In this document: positions 1 through 8,805 of the stretch, piece by piece | Numbering within the stretch: the first letter of the stretch is position 1 | How the letters are laid out: each line of letters begins with the position of its first letter | NCBI GenBank assembly: GCA_019347805.1 | Contig: JAHWKR010000001.1 | Span: forward strand, 1-64,000 | Origin: Methanobacteriota archaeon | GTDB lineage: Archaea > Thermoplasmatota > E2 > JACPAO01 > JAHWKR01 | Direction of reading: 5' to 3' | Length of the DNA: 64,000 nucleotides | Program-made: the position numbers and the translations under genes | Notes under the pieces: model-generated | Databases searched by the model: none | The model's input: only the letters and a program-made list of their open reading frames with translations | Told to the model about the DNA's origin: nothing

Positions 1-572
1 GTCTCGAGATATACCATGCGGGTGTCGGGCCCGATGGCCGCCGCGAGCTTCTCGGTGTCGCGCGTGTCGGCGTAATCGAAGGTCAATCCGTAGTGGCTGA
101 GGATCTGGTTGAAGAGCCGGTGTGTGCCGCCGTAGAGGTTCGAGGAGGCGACGACATGCTCGTCGGGCCGCACGAGGCGCAGGAGCGCGTCGGTCGCGGC
201 CATGCCGGAGGAGAAGGCGAGGCCGCGTTTGCCGCCTTCGACCTGGCGCATGGCGTCCTCGAACACCTTGCGTGTCGGGTTGAGGGTGCGGGCGTATTCG
301 TAGCCTTGGTGCTTGCCCGGTTCGCTCTGGGCGTAGGTCGTGGCAAGGTGGACGGGTGGGACGACGGCGCCGGTCGGTGGGTCGGTGTGGAAGCCGGCGT
401 GGACGAAATCGGTGGCAAGGCGTTGCGCCTTGACGAGCCGGGGATGTTCCGCCTTGGGCGCCGAGAAGGAGGGGACATGGTCCCAAGGGTCGTCGCTCGC
501 TTTCCGGCGCCGCTTCTGGGGAGCCTTCTTCGGCTTCGCGCTTGCCTTCTTGTCGTCGGCGTTGGTGGGCAT
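1..572 (-). CDS. Cystathionine gamma-lyase/synthase family PLP enzyme (C-terminus beyond window)
   Basis: This is the N-terminal 190 residues of a Cys/Met-metabolism PLP-dependent enzyme (fold type I), running off the window's left edge. After a basic, low-complexity leader of about 30 residues come family landmarks: LATDFVHAGFHTDPPTGAVV, then TTYAQ, then YEYARTLNPTR, then SSGMAATDALLRL and SSNLYGGTHRLF, which form the PLP and substrate site. The catalytic lysine lies outside the window. The ATG is at 572, only 4 bases after the stop of the upstream cystathionine beta-synthase-type gene, so the two form an operon. Together they would run reverse transsulfuration (homocysteine to cystathionine to cysteine). 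The family also includes gamma-synthases, so the direction is inferred from the partner gene. Confidence 0.85.
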   Translation of the reverse strand, partial: MPTNADDKKASAKPKKAPQKRRRKASDDPWDHVPSFSAPKAEHPRLVKAQRLATDFVHAGFHTDPPTGAVVPPVHLATTYAQSEPGKHQGYEYARTLNPTRKVFEDAMRQVEGGKRGLAFSSGMAATDALLRLVRPDEHVVASSNLYGGTHRLFNQILSHYGLTFDYADTRDTEKLAAAIGPDTRMVYLE

Positions 573-576
573 GGCA

Positions 577-1569
577 CTACACCTGGGTCTGCAAGCCGTC
601 GATGAGACCTTTTTCGCGCAACCATTCCTCGTTCAGTTTCGACAGGTAGCGCTCCCCGGAATCGGGGAACAGGGTGACGACGATGGCGTCGTCGGGGAGG
701 CCCGCCGCCACTTTCTTCGCGCCGACCGCGGCGGCGCCGCCGGAGGAGCCGACGAAGATGGCCTCCTTGCGGGCGAGTTCGAAGACGGCGTCATAGGCCT
801 CCTTGTCCGAGACGGTGACGATGTCGTCGATGTAGTCCCACCAGACGGTCTTCGGCATGAAGTCCTCGCCGATGCCGTCGATGAGGTATTGGTGGATCTG
901 GTCCTCGGGGGGCAGTTCGCCGTGCTCCTTGTAGTAGCGGTAGATGCTGCCTTCGGTGTCGACGCCGATGACCTTGATCCCCGGGTTCTTCTCTTTCAGG
1001 TACTTGGCCGTCCCGGAGATGGTGCCGCCTGTGCCGACCCCGGTCACCCAGTGGGTGATCTTGCCGTCGGTCTGGCGCCAGATCTCCGGGCCCGTCGTCT
1101 CGTAGTGGGCCTGCGGGTTGGCCTGGTTGTAGTATTGGTAGGGCAGGTAGGCGCCGCGTTCGTCGCGGATGCGCTCGGCCACCTTGTAATAGGAGCGCGG
1201 GTCGTCGGCGGCGACGTTCGTGGGGCAGGTGATGACCTCGACGCCGAACGCCTTCAAGAGCGCCACCTTCTCCTTCGAGATCTTGTCCGCGGCCGTGCAG
1301 ATCATCTTGTAGCCTTTGAGTGCGGCCACCATGGCGAGCCCGAGGCCGGTGTTGCCGGAGGTCGGTTCCACGATGGTGCCGCCGGGCTTCAGCTTGCCCT
1401 CCCCTTCGCCGGCGGCGATGAGGGCGGGGCCGATGCGGTCCTTGACGGAGGATCCGGGATTGAACGACTCCACCTTGGCCGCGACGAGGGGGCCGGCCGG
1501 GATGTAGCGCCTGAGGGCGACAAGGGGGGTGTTGCCCAGGGTCTCGAGGATGTTGTCGTGGATCTCCAT
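577..1569 (-). CDS. Cystathionine beta-synthase / cysteine synthase family protein
   Basis: A 330-residue fold-type II PLP enzyme. The PLP lysine is K43 in the SSVKDR motif, the substrate loop TSGNTG follows, and the phosphate-binding glycine loop is GVGTGGTISG. The later segment IDGIGEDFMPKTVWWDYID resembles cystathionine beta-synthases more than CysK, although the C-terminal CBS regulatory domains of eukaryotic enzymes are absent. The ATG at 1569 is preferred over an upstream in-frame ATG because the homologous region begins there and a TATA-like element sits about 50 bases upstream. It is cotranscribed with the adjacent gamma-lyase-type gene. It could instead act as an O-acetyl- or O-phosphoserine sulfhydrylase. 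Confidence 0.88.
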   Translation of the reverse strand: MEIHDNILETLGNTPLVALRRYIPAGPLVAAKVESFNPGSSVKDRIGPALIAAGEGEGKLKPGGTIVEPTSGNTGLGLAMVAALKGYKMICTAADKISKEKVALLKAFGVEVITCPTNVAADDPRSYYKVAERIRDERGAYLPYQYYNQANPQAHYETTGPEIWRQTDGKITHWVTGVGTGGTISGTAKYLKEKNPGIKVIGVDTEGSIYRYYKEHGELPPEDQIHQYLIDGIGEDFMPKTVWWDYIDDIVTVSDKEAYDAVFELARKEAIFVGSSGGAAAVGAKKVAAGLPDDAIVVTLFPDSGERYLSKLNEEWLREKGLIDGLQTQV

Positions 1570-1619
1570 CGGACGGCCACCTCGGCGAAAGGCCGGGGGT
1601 CCGGCGATTGCGGGGGTGG

Positions 1620-1628
1620 AAATATATG
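1620..1628 (-). promoter_or_regulatory. TATA box for the transsulfuration operon
   Basis: The minus strand reads CATATATTT here, about 50 bases before the ATG at 1569, which predicts a short leader of about 25 bases. Confidence 0.5.
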
Positions 1629-1674
1629 TGTTGGTGCCGCCAAGCTGGAGTCTGCACCTCATCGACACGGTCCG

Positions 1675-3690
1675 CTATTCTTCAGCGTCGTCGCCGTCGT
1701 CCGCGTCGGCACCGGCATCGCCTTTTTTGCCCAACGGCAACCGGTCGCTGTGGCGGATGCCGACGTAGGCGCCGCCGACGATGGCCGCGAGCGCCACGGG
1801 GACCATGATCCAGCCCCATGCGGCGCCGAAGCCGTCGCCGAAGCCGGGCGTCCCGGCCGAGGCCGTCGTGGGGTCCGCGTCGACCTCTCCGGTGTCGTTG
1901 GCGTCGTCGCCGTAGAGGGCGGCGTAGTCGATCTCACCGGAGCTGTCCACCGGCATGGCGGGCTCTTCGGGTTCCTCGATGGGCACGCGGATGCTGATGG
2001 CGGCGCGTTCGGGGTCGGGGTCGGCGGCGCCGATGGGGGTGAAGGCGACGCGGACGCTGCGGTCGCCGGCGGTGAGGCCGTCCAGGCTGGTGGCCCAGTT
2101 GCGGGTCTCGCCCCGGTTGAGGCGTGGCAGCTTCTCGCTCTTGAGGACGGAGCCGTCCACCGAGACGGTGACGGTGACGAGGAGCGCGGGGTGGGGACCT
2201 TCGTTCGTGTAGTCGATGGTCAGGTTGAGGGGATGACCTTCCTGCCGGGGCCCGGTGGTGTCGATGTTGGTGGCGACGAGATCGGCCTTCTCGTCCGGTT
2301 CGGGTCCGATGAGGGTGAGCGTGCCGGAAAGATCGACGACGAGGACGCCTTTTTGGGTCACCGCCAGTTCCCCGCTCAAGCCGTCAGGCAGTTGCCATTG
2401 CAGCAGCCGACCTTTCGCATCGCTCAGCACATTGCCGTCGGTCGGGGAGCGCAATGTGACGGTGCCGTCGGCGGTGGCGACGACGAGGGCGTCCTTGGTG
2501 ATGGTCGGCGCGGTGAGGATCTGGCCTTCGGCGATCTGGTCCCAGAGCAGCTTGCCGTTCTGGTCGGTCTTGATGAGACGGCCGAGGCTCGTTCCGGCAT
2601 AGAGGGTGTCGTTGCCGACCGCGGCGCCGGATTGGAACGCCGAGCCGCCGGAGAACTGCCAGCGCACCTGACCCGTCGAGAGCCGCAGGGCGATGAGGGT
2701 GCCGTCGGCGGCGGCGACATAGAGCACCTCGTTGCGGTGGTCGACCGCAGGGGCGGCGTTGACGACATCACCGAGCGAGACGTTCCAATGCATCGTCGGG
2801 TTGCCGTAGATGTTGCCGGTCGCCGACAGTTTGTACACCTTGCCGTTCCAGGCGGCGAGGTAGACCTTGCCGTCGTAGAAGGCGGGCGGGGCGCGGATCG
2901 GTTTCCGGAGGTCGACGTCGGTCTTGTTCACTTCACCGTTGGCCTTGAACGACAACGTGGCGGTGTCGAACTTCCAGATGAGGTCGAGCGTCAAGGCGTC
3001 GAAGACCTCGAGGACCCCCGCGTCGTTGCCCTGGTAGATCTTGCCGTCGGCGGCGAGGGGTGCGGCGCGGGCGATGCCGCCGAGCGTCGTCGCGGTGAGC
3101 TCCTGCCCACTGCGCACGGAGAGCACGTGCAGCTTCTTCGCCTCGGTGGCGACATAGAGCCGGCCATAGGCGACCGTGGGGGTGGCCGAGACGGCGCTCT
3201 TGAGCTCACGGCTCCAGAGGAGGTCGCCGGTGGCGAGCTGCACCGCGGAGACGTTGCCTTTGTTGTCGACGACATAAGCGTTCTCTTCATCCATCACGGC
3301 GCCGGCCAGGAACGGCTTGAAGCCGTCGACCTGCCAGCGGATGGTCGACGCGTTGCCGCTCGCGAGCTCGACATCGACGGAACCCGCGCGCAACGGGCTG
3401 CCCCGTTCCTGCGGTGCGGTGCGTTTCCACACCTCGGAATCGATGGCGGGGTCGACCTGGGCGAACGCGGGGGCGGCAAGGAGCGCCGCGAAGAGGCTCG
3501 CGACGAGGAGCACGAAAAGGACGAGCCCGTGTCGGGTCTGACGACCGCCGCGCCGGTTCTTGTGTGTCGGGCCACAGGAGACGTTGTGGAACGGTTCGAG
3601 GACCGCCCGGCGCCCGCGGGGAGCCTTGCGCCGGCTCGGCCGTGTCGCTGCACGCCCCTGGGGGCGTCCGCTCCGAACGTCGTTACCCAT
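1675..3690 (-). CDS. PQQ-binding-like beta-propeller surface protein with CARDB domain and C-terminal anchor
   Basis: A 671-residue extracytoplasmic protein. A long basic N-terminus precedes a hydrophobic segment (about residues 55-75) ending in AFAQ, likely a signal peptide. A PQQ-type propeller follows (about 110-420) with repeated blades of the form 'VYLAAWNGKVYKLSATG' and 'LYVAAADGTLIALRLSTG'. A CARDB/APHP-like domain (about 435-540) and an acidic linker lead to one transmembrane helix near residues 625-645 and an Asp-rich tail. The family usually mediates surface adhesion or scaffolding; real PQQ binding is not implied. The ATG at 3690 fits a TATA element at 3723-3731, giving a very short leader. 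No catalytic residues are evident. Confidence 0.78.
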   Translation of the reverse strand: MGNDVRSGRPQGRAATRPSRRKAPRGRRAVLEPFHNVSCGPTHKNRRGGRQTRHGLVLFVLLVASLFAALLAAPAFAQVDPAIDSEVWKRTAPQERGSPLRAGSVDVELASGNASTIRWQVDGFKPFLAGAVMDEENAYVVDNKGNVSAVQLATGDLLWSRELKSAVSATPTVAYGRLYVATEAKKLHVLSVRSGQELTATTLGGIARAAPLAADGKIYQGNDAGVLEVFDALTLDLIWKFDTATLSFKANGEVNKTDVDLRKPIRAPPAFYDGKVYLAAWNGKVYKLSATGNIYGNPTMHWNVSLGDVVNAAPAVDHRNEVLYVAAADGTLIALRLSTGQVRWQFSGGSAFQSGAAVGNDTLYAGTSLGRLIKTDQNGKLLWDQIAEGQILTAPTITKDALVVATADGTVTLRSPTDGNVLSDAKGRLLQWQLPDGLSGELAVTQKGVLVVDLSGTLTLIGPEPDEKADLVATNIDTTGPRQEGHPLNLTIDYTNEGPHPALLVTVTVSVDGSVLKSEKLPRLNRGETRNWATSLDGLTAGDRSVRVAFTPIGAADPDPERAAISIRVPIEEPEEPAMPVDSSGEIDYAALYGDDANDTGEVDADPTTASAGTPGFGDGFGAAWGWIMVPVALAAIVGGAYVGIRHSDRLPLGKKGDAGADADDGDDAEE

Positions 3691-3722
3691 GGCTCCCGGT
3701 CCGGTCTCTGTGTCCGCCCACG

Positions 3723-3731
3723 TTATTAACC
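3723..3731 (-). promoter_or_regulatory. TATA box for the propeller protein gene
   Basis: The minus strand reads GTTAATAA about 33-40 bases before the ATG at 3690. This supports that start over a shorter one next to the signal peptide. Confidence 0.45.
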
Positions 3732-3818
3732 GCTGCTCCCGGACGAGGCCCGTGCGGGTCGCTCGGACGGCGGGCCGTCGGTCCCGTCGTCCGAAGGGGC
3801 CGCCGCCGGACCCGTTTC

Positions 3819-3827
3819 TTTATAAAT
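3819..3827 (+). promoter_or_regulatory. TATA box for deoxyhypusine synthase
   Basis: TTTATAAAT ends 24 bases before the ATG at 3851, the spacing expected for a leaderless archaeal transcript. Confidence 0.7.
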
Positions 3828-3850
3828 CGGGAGGGGTGGTGGCCGCCATC

Positions 3851-4867
3851 ATGGCCAACGCGTTCGTCTCGGGGCACCGGACCGTCGAGGATCTCGCCAT
3901 CGACGACCTGGGCTCGCCGGACGGCCTCGTGCGGGCGCTCTACCGGTCCGGTGGGTTCACGGCGAAGAAGCTCGCGGTCGCCACCGAGGTGATGGCGCGC
4001 ATGCTGCGCGACGATGGGTGCAAGGTCATCCTGTCGTTCCCGGCCTGCATCATGGCGACCGGCACACGTGGGCTCATCGTCGACATGGTCAAGCGCGGTT
4101 GGGTCGATGCCATCATCACCACCTGCGGCACGCTCGACCATGACCTTGCGCGCGTCTGGCAACCATACTATCATGGCGCGTTCACCATGGACGACAAGGA
4201 ACTGCACGAGGTGGGGGTCAACCGGCTCGGCAACGTCCTGGTCCCGAACGAGTCGTACGGCGAGGTGCTCGAGTCGCGCATGAAGCCGCTCCTGGCAAAG
4301 CTCTGGGAAGGACGCGGCGACCGCGATTCCTGGTCCACCGCGGAACTCACACGCTATTTCGGGCTCCACCTCGAGGGTGAGGAGAAGGCAGAGGAGTCCC
4401 TTCTCTACTGGGCCGCCAAGCAGGATGTCCCGATCTATGTCCCGGGTCCCACCGACGGCGCCTGGGGCTCGCAGATCTGGCAGTTCTACCAGACCCACCG
4501 CGCGTTCCGGTTCGACCTGCTTGCCGACGAGCAGGCGCTCATGGACTTCGTCTTCGACGCATCTTCTTTGGGCGCGCTCATGATCGGCGGTGGCATCTCG
4601 AAGCACCACGCCATCTGGTGGGCGCAGTTCCGCGACGGCCTCGACTATGCGGTCTATCTCACCACGGCGCAGGAATACGACGGCAGCCTCTCGGGGGCGC
4701 GCGTGCGCGAGGCGGTGTCGTGGGGCAAGGTCAAGGAGGACGCCCGCTATGTCACCGTGGAAGGCGACGCCACCGTCACCTTGCCCATGATCCTGGCCGC
4801 TTTGCCGGCCGTCATCGAGACACCGATCGATTCCGATGCCGCGGCCGAGGTGATGCAGGATGGCTGA
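3851..4867 (+). CDS. dys: Deoxyhypusine synthase
   Basis: A 338-residue NAD-dependent enzyme that transfers the aminobutyl group of spermidine to a lysine of translation factor aIF5A, the first step of hypusine formation. The catalytic lysine is K251 in GGGISKHH. The following NTAQEFDGS-like segment is present as TAQEYDGSLSGAR, then EAVSWGKV, which matches the family's spermidine and NAD pocket. Length is typical. The frame stays open upstream, but the ATG at 3851 is chosen from the leaderless spacing to TTTATAAAT and from where homology begins. The next gene starts inside its last codons (ATGA overlap), so the two are translationally coupled. Confidence 0.95.
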   Translation: MANAFVSGHRTVEDLAIDDLGSPDGLVRALYRSGGFTAKKLAVATEVMARMLRDDGCKVILSFPACIMATGTRGLIVDMVKRGWVDAIITTCGTLDHDLARVWQPYYHGAFTMDDKELHEVGVNRLGNVLVPNESYGEVLESRMKPLLAKLWEGRGDRDSWSTAELTRYFGLHLEGEEKAEESLLYWAAKQDVPIYVPGPTDGAWGSQIWQFYQTHRAFRFDLLADEQALMDFVFDASSLGALMIGGGISKHHAIWWAQFRDGLDYAVYLTTAQEYDGSLSGARVREAVSWGKVKEDARYVTVEGDATVTLPMILAALPAVIETPIDSDAAAEVMQDG

Positions 4868-5300
4868 GACCCCCGGACTTTTCCGCACATTGCCGGCGAT
4901 CGGCGTCATCGTGGTGATGGGCGCCCTCGGTGGAGCGATCGAGGCGCTCTACTTGGACAAAGTGCCGGCGGAGGGCCTTGTGCTCGTGTTCGGTGCCCTC
5001 CTTGCCGCACTCGGTGCCCTTGCCGGTTGGGCGGTCGTCTTCGCCGCATGGGGTCCTCCGAACGGTCTTGTGCGTGACGACACGGTACGCGCTGTCGACG
5101 GTGGGGCGCCCGACAAACCGGGTGCGGTCGAGATCTACCAGTCGACGCTCATGCACATCTGGAGCGACGGTATGGTCACCCTCAAGGAGGCGAAGACCCT
5201 GACGAGTCTGCGCAAGAAGCTCGGCATCTCGGACGAGCAGGCGCGGCGGCTCGAGGACGACGTCAAGGACGTGCTCTTCGGCGAAGAGACGAAACCGTGA
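4860..5300 (+). CDS. Small membrane protein coupled to deoxyhypusine synthase
   Basis: A 146-residue protein of unknown function. Two hydrophobic helices (about residues 12-33 and 38-63) are followed by a soluble C-terminal half. There, HIWSDGMVTLKEAKTL and KLGISDEQARRLEDDV look like a small helical domain of the kind that follows an EF-hand-like or TerB-like 'start-of-stress' segment. The resemblance is only suggestive. It begins 8 bases before the end of the deoxyhypusine synthase gene. It converges on the gene at 5301-5690 with no space between them. I do not recognise a named family. Confidence 0.75.
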   Translation: MAETPGLFRTLPAIGVIVVMGALGGAIEALYLDKVPAEGLVLVFGALLAALGALAGWAVVFAAWGPPNGLVRDDTVRAVDGGAPDKPGAVEIYQSTLMHIWSDGMVTLKEAKTLTSLRKKLGISDEQARRLEDDVKDVLFGEETKP

Positions 5301-5690
5301 TCAGGTCTTGGCGAGCGCGGCGACGTCGATGAGGCCATGGTTGTAGAGGCCGAAAAGGACGTCCAACTGGCCTTGGAGCGGCACCTTGCCTTCGGTGGCG
5401 TCGGTGAAAAGCGATTCCGGTTCGTATTCGTAATCAGGGTCCTCGATGAGGAGTTCCACCATGCGCGGGGCGTACTTACGCATGTCCCCCGCGCGGCCGG
5501 CATAGTCACCGGGCGACACGCCCTTCACGAGGCCTGCCTCGCAGAGTGCGAGCCACATGGTACGCGGATAGCCGGTCTTCGCCTTCCCGCCGTGCTTGGC
5601 GGCCGCCTCGTCCCACGCCTCGGCCGGGGCCATGGAGCGCGAGACGACATAGCTGCGCGCGGTGCGGGTGAGCTCGCGGAGGTCGACCAT
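5301..5690 (-). CDS. DUF6979-like small soluble protein
   Basis: A 129-residue soluble protein. The central stretch pairs AWDEAAAKH with GYPRTMWLALCEAGLVKG and then YAPRMVELLIEDP. From memory this order matches a small uncharacterised bacterial and archaeal family (DUF6979: 'cP..aFLgLCeeGlVkGi..g.Y..s..n..YA..Av.lL'). The assignment is tentative and the biochemical role is unknown. The ATG at 5690 begins the conserved region; the open frame extends upstream across the divergent promoter region and is not believed. It converges tail to tail with the small membrane protein. Confidence 0.7.
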   Translation of the reverse strand: MVDLRELTRTARSYVVSRSMAPAEAWDEAAAKHGGKAKTGYPRTMWLALCEAGLVKGVSPGDYAGRAGDMRKYAPRMVELLIEDPDYEYEPESLFTDATEGKVPLQGQLDVLFGLYNHGLIDVAALAKT

Positions 5691-5800
5691 GGGCGTGGCA
5701 ACCGGTCCCGGGTTATGGTCTCTCGCCTCGCATATCCTGCTGCCGCCGCAGCACGGGGTCTTCCGGTGCGGGGCACGCTCGTCCCCATTGCGACCACAAC

Positions 5801-5809
5801 GGTTATACC
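5801..5809 (+). promoter_or_regulatory. TATA box for lipoprotein gene
   Basis: GGTTATACC lies 24 bases before an in-frame GTG at 5833, indicating a leaderless start at that GTG. Confidence 0.6.
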
Positions 5810-5832
5810 GCCCTGAAAAATGGTCCGTTCCC

Positions 5833-6954
5833 GTGCGCCGTCCCCTTTCGATCCCCCTCCTGGTGCTCATGTTCCTGGCGCCGGGTCTCTTGGCCGGATG
5901 TCTGGGTGGGGACGAGGCGTCGCCGACGCCGGACAGGGCCGAGGTCGAGATCCGTACCGACCTCAAGACCGGCTCGGTCCTCGCGTTCGCGGACGACGCG
6001 GTGTCGCTCGCACCGTGGCTCATCGACCTCGGCGAGGTGCTGCGCACCCCCTCCGAACAGGAACTTGTCCAACTCGAACATCTCGAGACGCCGACCGGTG
6101 TCATCCGTTTGCTGACAGACGGCTCGGCGTTCATGATCGTGCTCGACGACGATCGGGTCGCCGACGTCGAAGATTCCATCCTCCTTGCGCGGGTCTTCGA
6201 CGTCGAGTCGAACACGACGTTCGCACGCGCGGCCGTCACGCTCTCCGGAGGCCCCGTGCCGACGATCCCGATGCCGGTCGTCACGGGCCTGCGGCTCGAC
6301 GTGCGGTACATGCTCGAGGTGCATTGGTTCGCCGTCGACGGCCACGAGCCGATCGCGGCGGGCATCCGGCCGTTCTCGAGCGACCCGCAACAGGTTCTGC
6401 TCGGCACCGCCCTGCCGGAGCTCGGCGAACCGCCGTTCCGCCTCTTCGCGACGGAGCTGCTGTCCTGGCAGGCGCCGGTGCGTTTCCGGGCGGCTGCCGA
6501 GATCGCCTTCTCGGGACCCGATGCGGGCGTGGACCGTCCGTCGGAGTTCGAGCGGCCGCTCTGGGGCGGCACCGAGACCGGCACCTACACGATCACCGTG
6601 AACGGCAGCCGCGTTTGGCAGTCGTTGCTGTTCATCGATGTCGGCAATTCGCGTGTCCACTTCACGCGTCCCGAGATGGATAGCGTCGGTGGCCGGACCA
6701 TCGAGGTGTGGCTGCAGGGCTACCGGCCTCTCGAAGATTGGCGCGGCGAGCCGCGCACGAAGGCCGTGGAACAGGCGTTCACGTTCGAGCTGGATGTCGA
6801 TTACGAGACGGCGGGCGGCGAGGTGCCCGAGGACGAGGTGCAGGAATTCTACGTGCGCCACATCCCGGCTTATCGTTGGTCGGGTCAGGGTTGGCAATCA
6901 GACGAGGTCTTCCGTTCCCTACGGGTCGCTGTCAAGGCGGAGATGACGCCATAG
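5833..6954 (+). CDS. Putative extracellular lipoprotein, function unknown
   Basis: A 373-residue exported protein. The N-terminus has two arginines, a hydrophobic core, and a lipobox LLAG before C23, so it is probably lipid-anchored on the outer face of the membrane. The mature part is rich in beta-strand-like alternation, acidic, and has no motif I recognise. The GTG at 5833 is chosen because the TATA element is spaced for a leaderless transcript and because it begins exactly at a good signal peptide. Longer in-frame extensions would cross the promoter. It is divergent from the DUF6979-like gene and precedes ABCE1. Confidence 0.8.
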   Translation: MRRPLSIPLLVLMFLAPGLLAGCLGGDEASPTPDRAEVEIRTDLKTGSVLAFADDAVSLAPWLIDLGEVLRTPSEQELVQLEHLETPTGVIRLLTDGSAFMIVLDDDRVADVEDSILLARVFDVESNTTFARAAVTLSGGPVPTIPMPVVTGLRLDVRYMLEVHWFAVDGHEPIAAGIRPFSSDPQQVLLGTALPELGEPPFRLFATELLSWQAPVRFRAAAEIAFSGPDAGVDRPSEFERPLWGGTETGTYTITVNGSRVWQSLLFIDVGNSRVHFTRPEMDSVGGRTIEVWLQGYRPLEDWRGEPRTKAVEQAFTFELDVDYETAGGEVPEDEVQEFYVRHIPAYRWSGQGWQSDEVFRSLRVAVKAEMTP

Positions 6955-6984
6955 TGTCGGTCGGGACCGCCCCCTCCACCAATA

Positions 6985-6993
6985 GCTTAAAGG
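6985..6993 (+). promoter_or_regulatory. TATA-like box for ABCE1 operon
   Basis: GCTTAAAGG ends 28 bases before the ATG at 7021, consistent with a leaderless mRNA. Confidence 0.5.
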
Positions 6994-7020
6994 GCCGGGC
7001 CCGCTGAGCGGCCCCCGCCG

Positions 7021-8805
7021 ATGCGTGTCGCCGTTCTCCTGAAGGACCGTTGTCAACCCCGCAAGTGCAACCAGGAGTGCATCAAGTTCTGTCCGAGGGT
7101 GCGGGCCGGGGTCCCGGAGACCATCTTCATGGGTCAGGAGGGCAAGCCGGTCATCTCCGAGGAGCTCTGCATCGGTTGCGGCATCTGCATCAACAAATGC
7201 CCCTTCGACGCCATCCGCATCATCGGCCTACCAGAGGAGCTCGACCAGGACCTCACCCATCAATATGGCGAGAACGCCTTCCGTCTGTTCCGGCTGCCGA
7301 TCCCCCGCACCGGCATCGCGACCGGCATCCTGGGCCCGAACGGCATCGGCAAGACGACGGCACTGCGCATCCTGTCGGGGGAGGAGCGGCCGAACCTCGG
7401 CGATTACGACGACCCGCCGGGTTGGGACAAGGTGCTTGACAACTATGCCGGCACCGAGACCGGGCGCTATCTGAAAAGGGTCGCCGACGGCGATCTGCGC
7501 TCGGCCACCAAGCCGCAGTACGTGGACCAGTTGCCGAAGGTCGTGAAGGGCAAGGTGCGCGACCTTCTGGAATCGGTCGACGAACGCGGCGAGCTCTCCG
7601 AGTGGGTGCCGCGCTTGAACCTCGACAACGCGCTCCGGCGCGACATGTCGGAACTGTCGGGCGGTGAGTTGCAGCGGGTCGCCATCGCGGCGACGCTCAT
7701 GAAGGACGCCGACGTCTATTTCTTCGACGAGCCGTCCTCCTATCTCGACATCCATGAGCGTCTGCGCATCGCGCGCGTCATCAAGGAGCTGTCCGAGAAG
7801 AAGCAGGTGCTTGTCATCGAGCACGACCTGGCGCTCCTCGATTTCCTGTGCGAGAACGTGCACCTCATGTACGGCACGGAAGGTGCATATGGTGTGGTCG
7901 TGCCTGCCAAGGCGGTGCGGCACGCCATCAACATCTACCTCGACGGCTTCCTGAAGGAGGAGAACATCCGCTTCCGCGATTCCGCCATCGAGTTCACCGA
8001 GCACCCGCCGAGGAACACGGCGGCGATGACCGAGCTCTTGGACTTCCCCGCGATGAAGAAGGACTTCGGGCCGTTCAAGCTCGAGGTCGGCGCGGGCACC
8101 ATCCATCATGCCGAGGTCGTCGGCATCCTTGGCCCGAACGCGACCGGGAAGACGACGTTCGTCAAGATGCTCGCCGGGGTCCTCAAGCCGGACGAGGGGA
8201 AGCTGGACGCCGAGATCAAGGTCTCGTACAAACCGCAATACATCAAGACCGATTTCGAGGGGACGCTGCAGGAGCTCATCTACACGGAGACGCCGCAGCT
8301 CTATTCCGATTCCTTCCTCAAGGCCGAGGTGACGCGGCCGCTCGCGCTCGATGCCCTCAAAGACAAGAAGGTGTCGCGGCTCTCGGGCGGTGAGTTGCAG
8401 CGGGTGGCGGTCGCGATGTGCCTGGCGCGGGACGCCCAGCTCTACCTCCTTGACGAGCCGTCCGCCTATCTCGATTCCAACCAGCGCATGGAATGCGCGA
8501 AGACCATCCGTCGTGTCATGGAGAAGTCGGGCCGCAGTGCACTCATCGTCGACCACGACGTCTACTTCATCGACATGTTGGCCGATTCGCTCATGATCTT
8601 CGGCGGCGACCCTGGCAAGCATGGCATCGCCCAGGGGCCGTACGATCTCAGGCAGGGCATGAACCGGTTCCTCAAGGACGTCGACGTGACGTTCCGTCGC
8701 GACCAGGAGACGCATCGGCCGCGGGTCAACAAGCCGGGTTCGCGCCTCGACCGGGAGCAACGCGCGGCCGGCGAGTACTACTATGCCGTACGTGGTGAGG
8801 CGTGA
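7021..8805 (+). CDS. ABCE1 / RNase L inhibitor-type ribosome recycling ATPase
   Basis: A 594-residue twin-ATPase iron-sulfur protein that splits post-termination ribosomes into subunits with aPelota/aRF1. The N-terminus carries eight cysteines: a KCNQECIKFCP-type cluster and the ferredoxin motif CIGCGICINKCP. Nucleotide-binding domain 1 has Walker A GPNGIGKTT and signature LSGGELQR, then Walker B YFFDEPSSYLD. Domain 2 has GPNATGKTT, LSGGELQR and YLLDEPSAYLD. The hinge helix-loop-helix between them is present. Length is typical for the archaeal family. Its stop overlaps the ATG of the next gene by one base (TGATG), coupling it to a predicted RNA-processing protein. Confidence 0.97.
   Translation: MRVAVLLKDRCQPRKCNQECIKFCPRVRAGVPETIFMGQEGKPVISEELCIGCGICINKCPFDAIRIIGLPEELDQDLTHQYGENAFRLFRLPIPRTGIATGILGPNGIGKTTALRILSGEERPNLGDYDDPPGWDKVLDNYAGTETGRYLKRVADGDLRSATKPQYVDQLPKVVKGKVRDLLESVDERGELSEWVPRLNLDNALRRDMSELSGGELQRVAIAATLMKDADVYFFDEPSSYLDIHERLRIARVIKELSEKKQVLVIEHDLALLDFLCENVHLMYGTEGAYGVVVPAKAVRHAINIYLDGFLKEENIRFRDSAIEFTEHPPRNTAAMTELLDFPAMKKDFGPFKLEVGAGTIHHAEVVGILGPNATGKTTFVKMLAGVLKPDEGKLDAEIKVSYKPQYIKTDFEGTLQELIYTETPQLYSDSFLKAEVTRPLALDALKDKKVSRLSGGELQRVAVAMCLARDAQLYLLDEPSAYLDSNQRMECAKTIRRVMEKSGRSALIVDHDVYFIDMLADSLMIFGGDPGKHGIAQGPYDLRQGMNRFLKDVDVTFRRDQETHRPRVNKPGSRLDREQRAAGEYYYAVRGEA

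Noticed and set aside
340..3729. An 1129-codon plus-strand open frame opposite the transsulfuration and propeller genes
   Set aside because: It is an antisense shadow of well-supported minus-strand genes. High GC keeps antisense frames open; it has Arg/Gly/Val-skewed composition and no domain.
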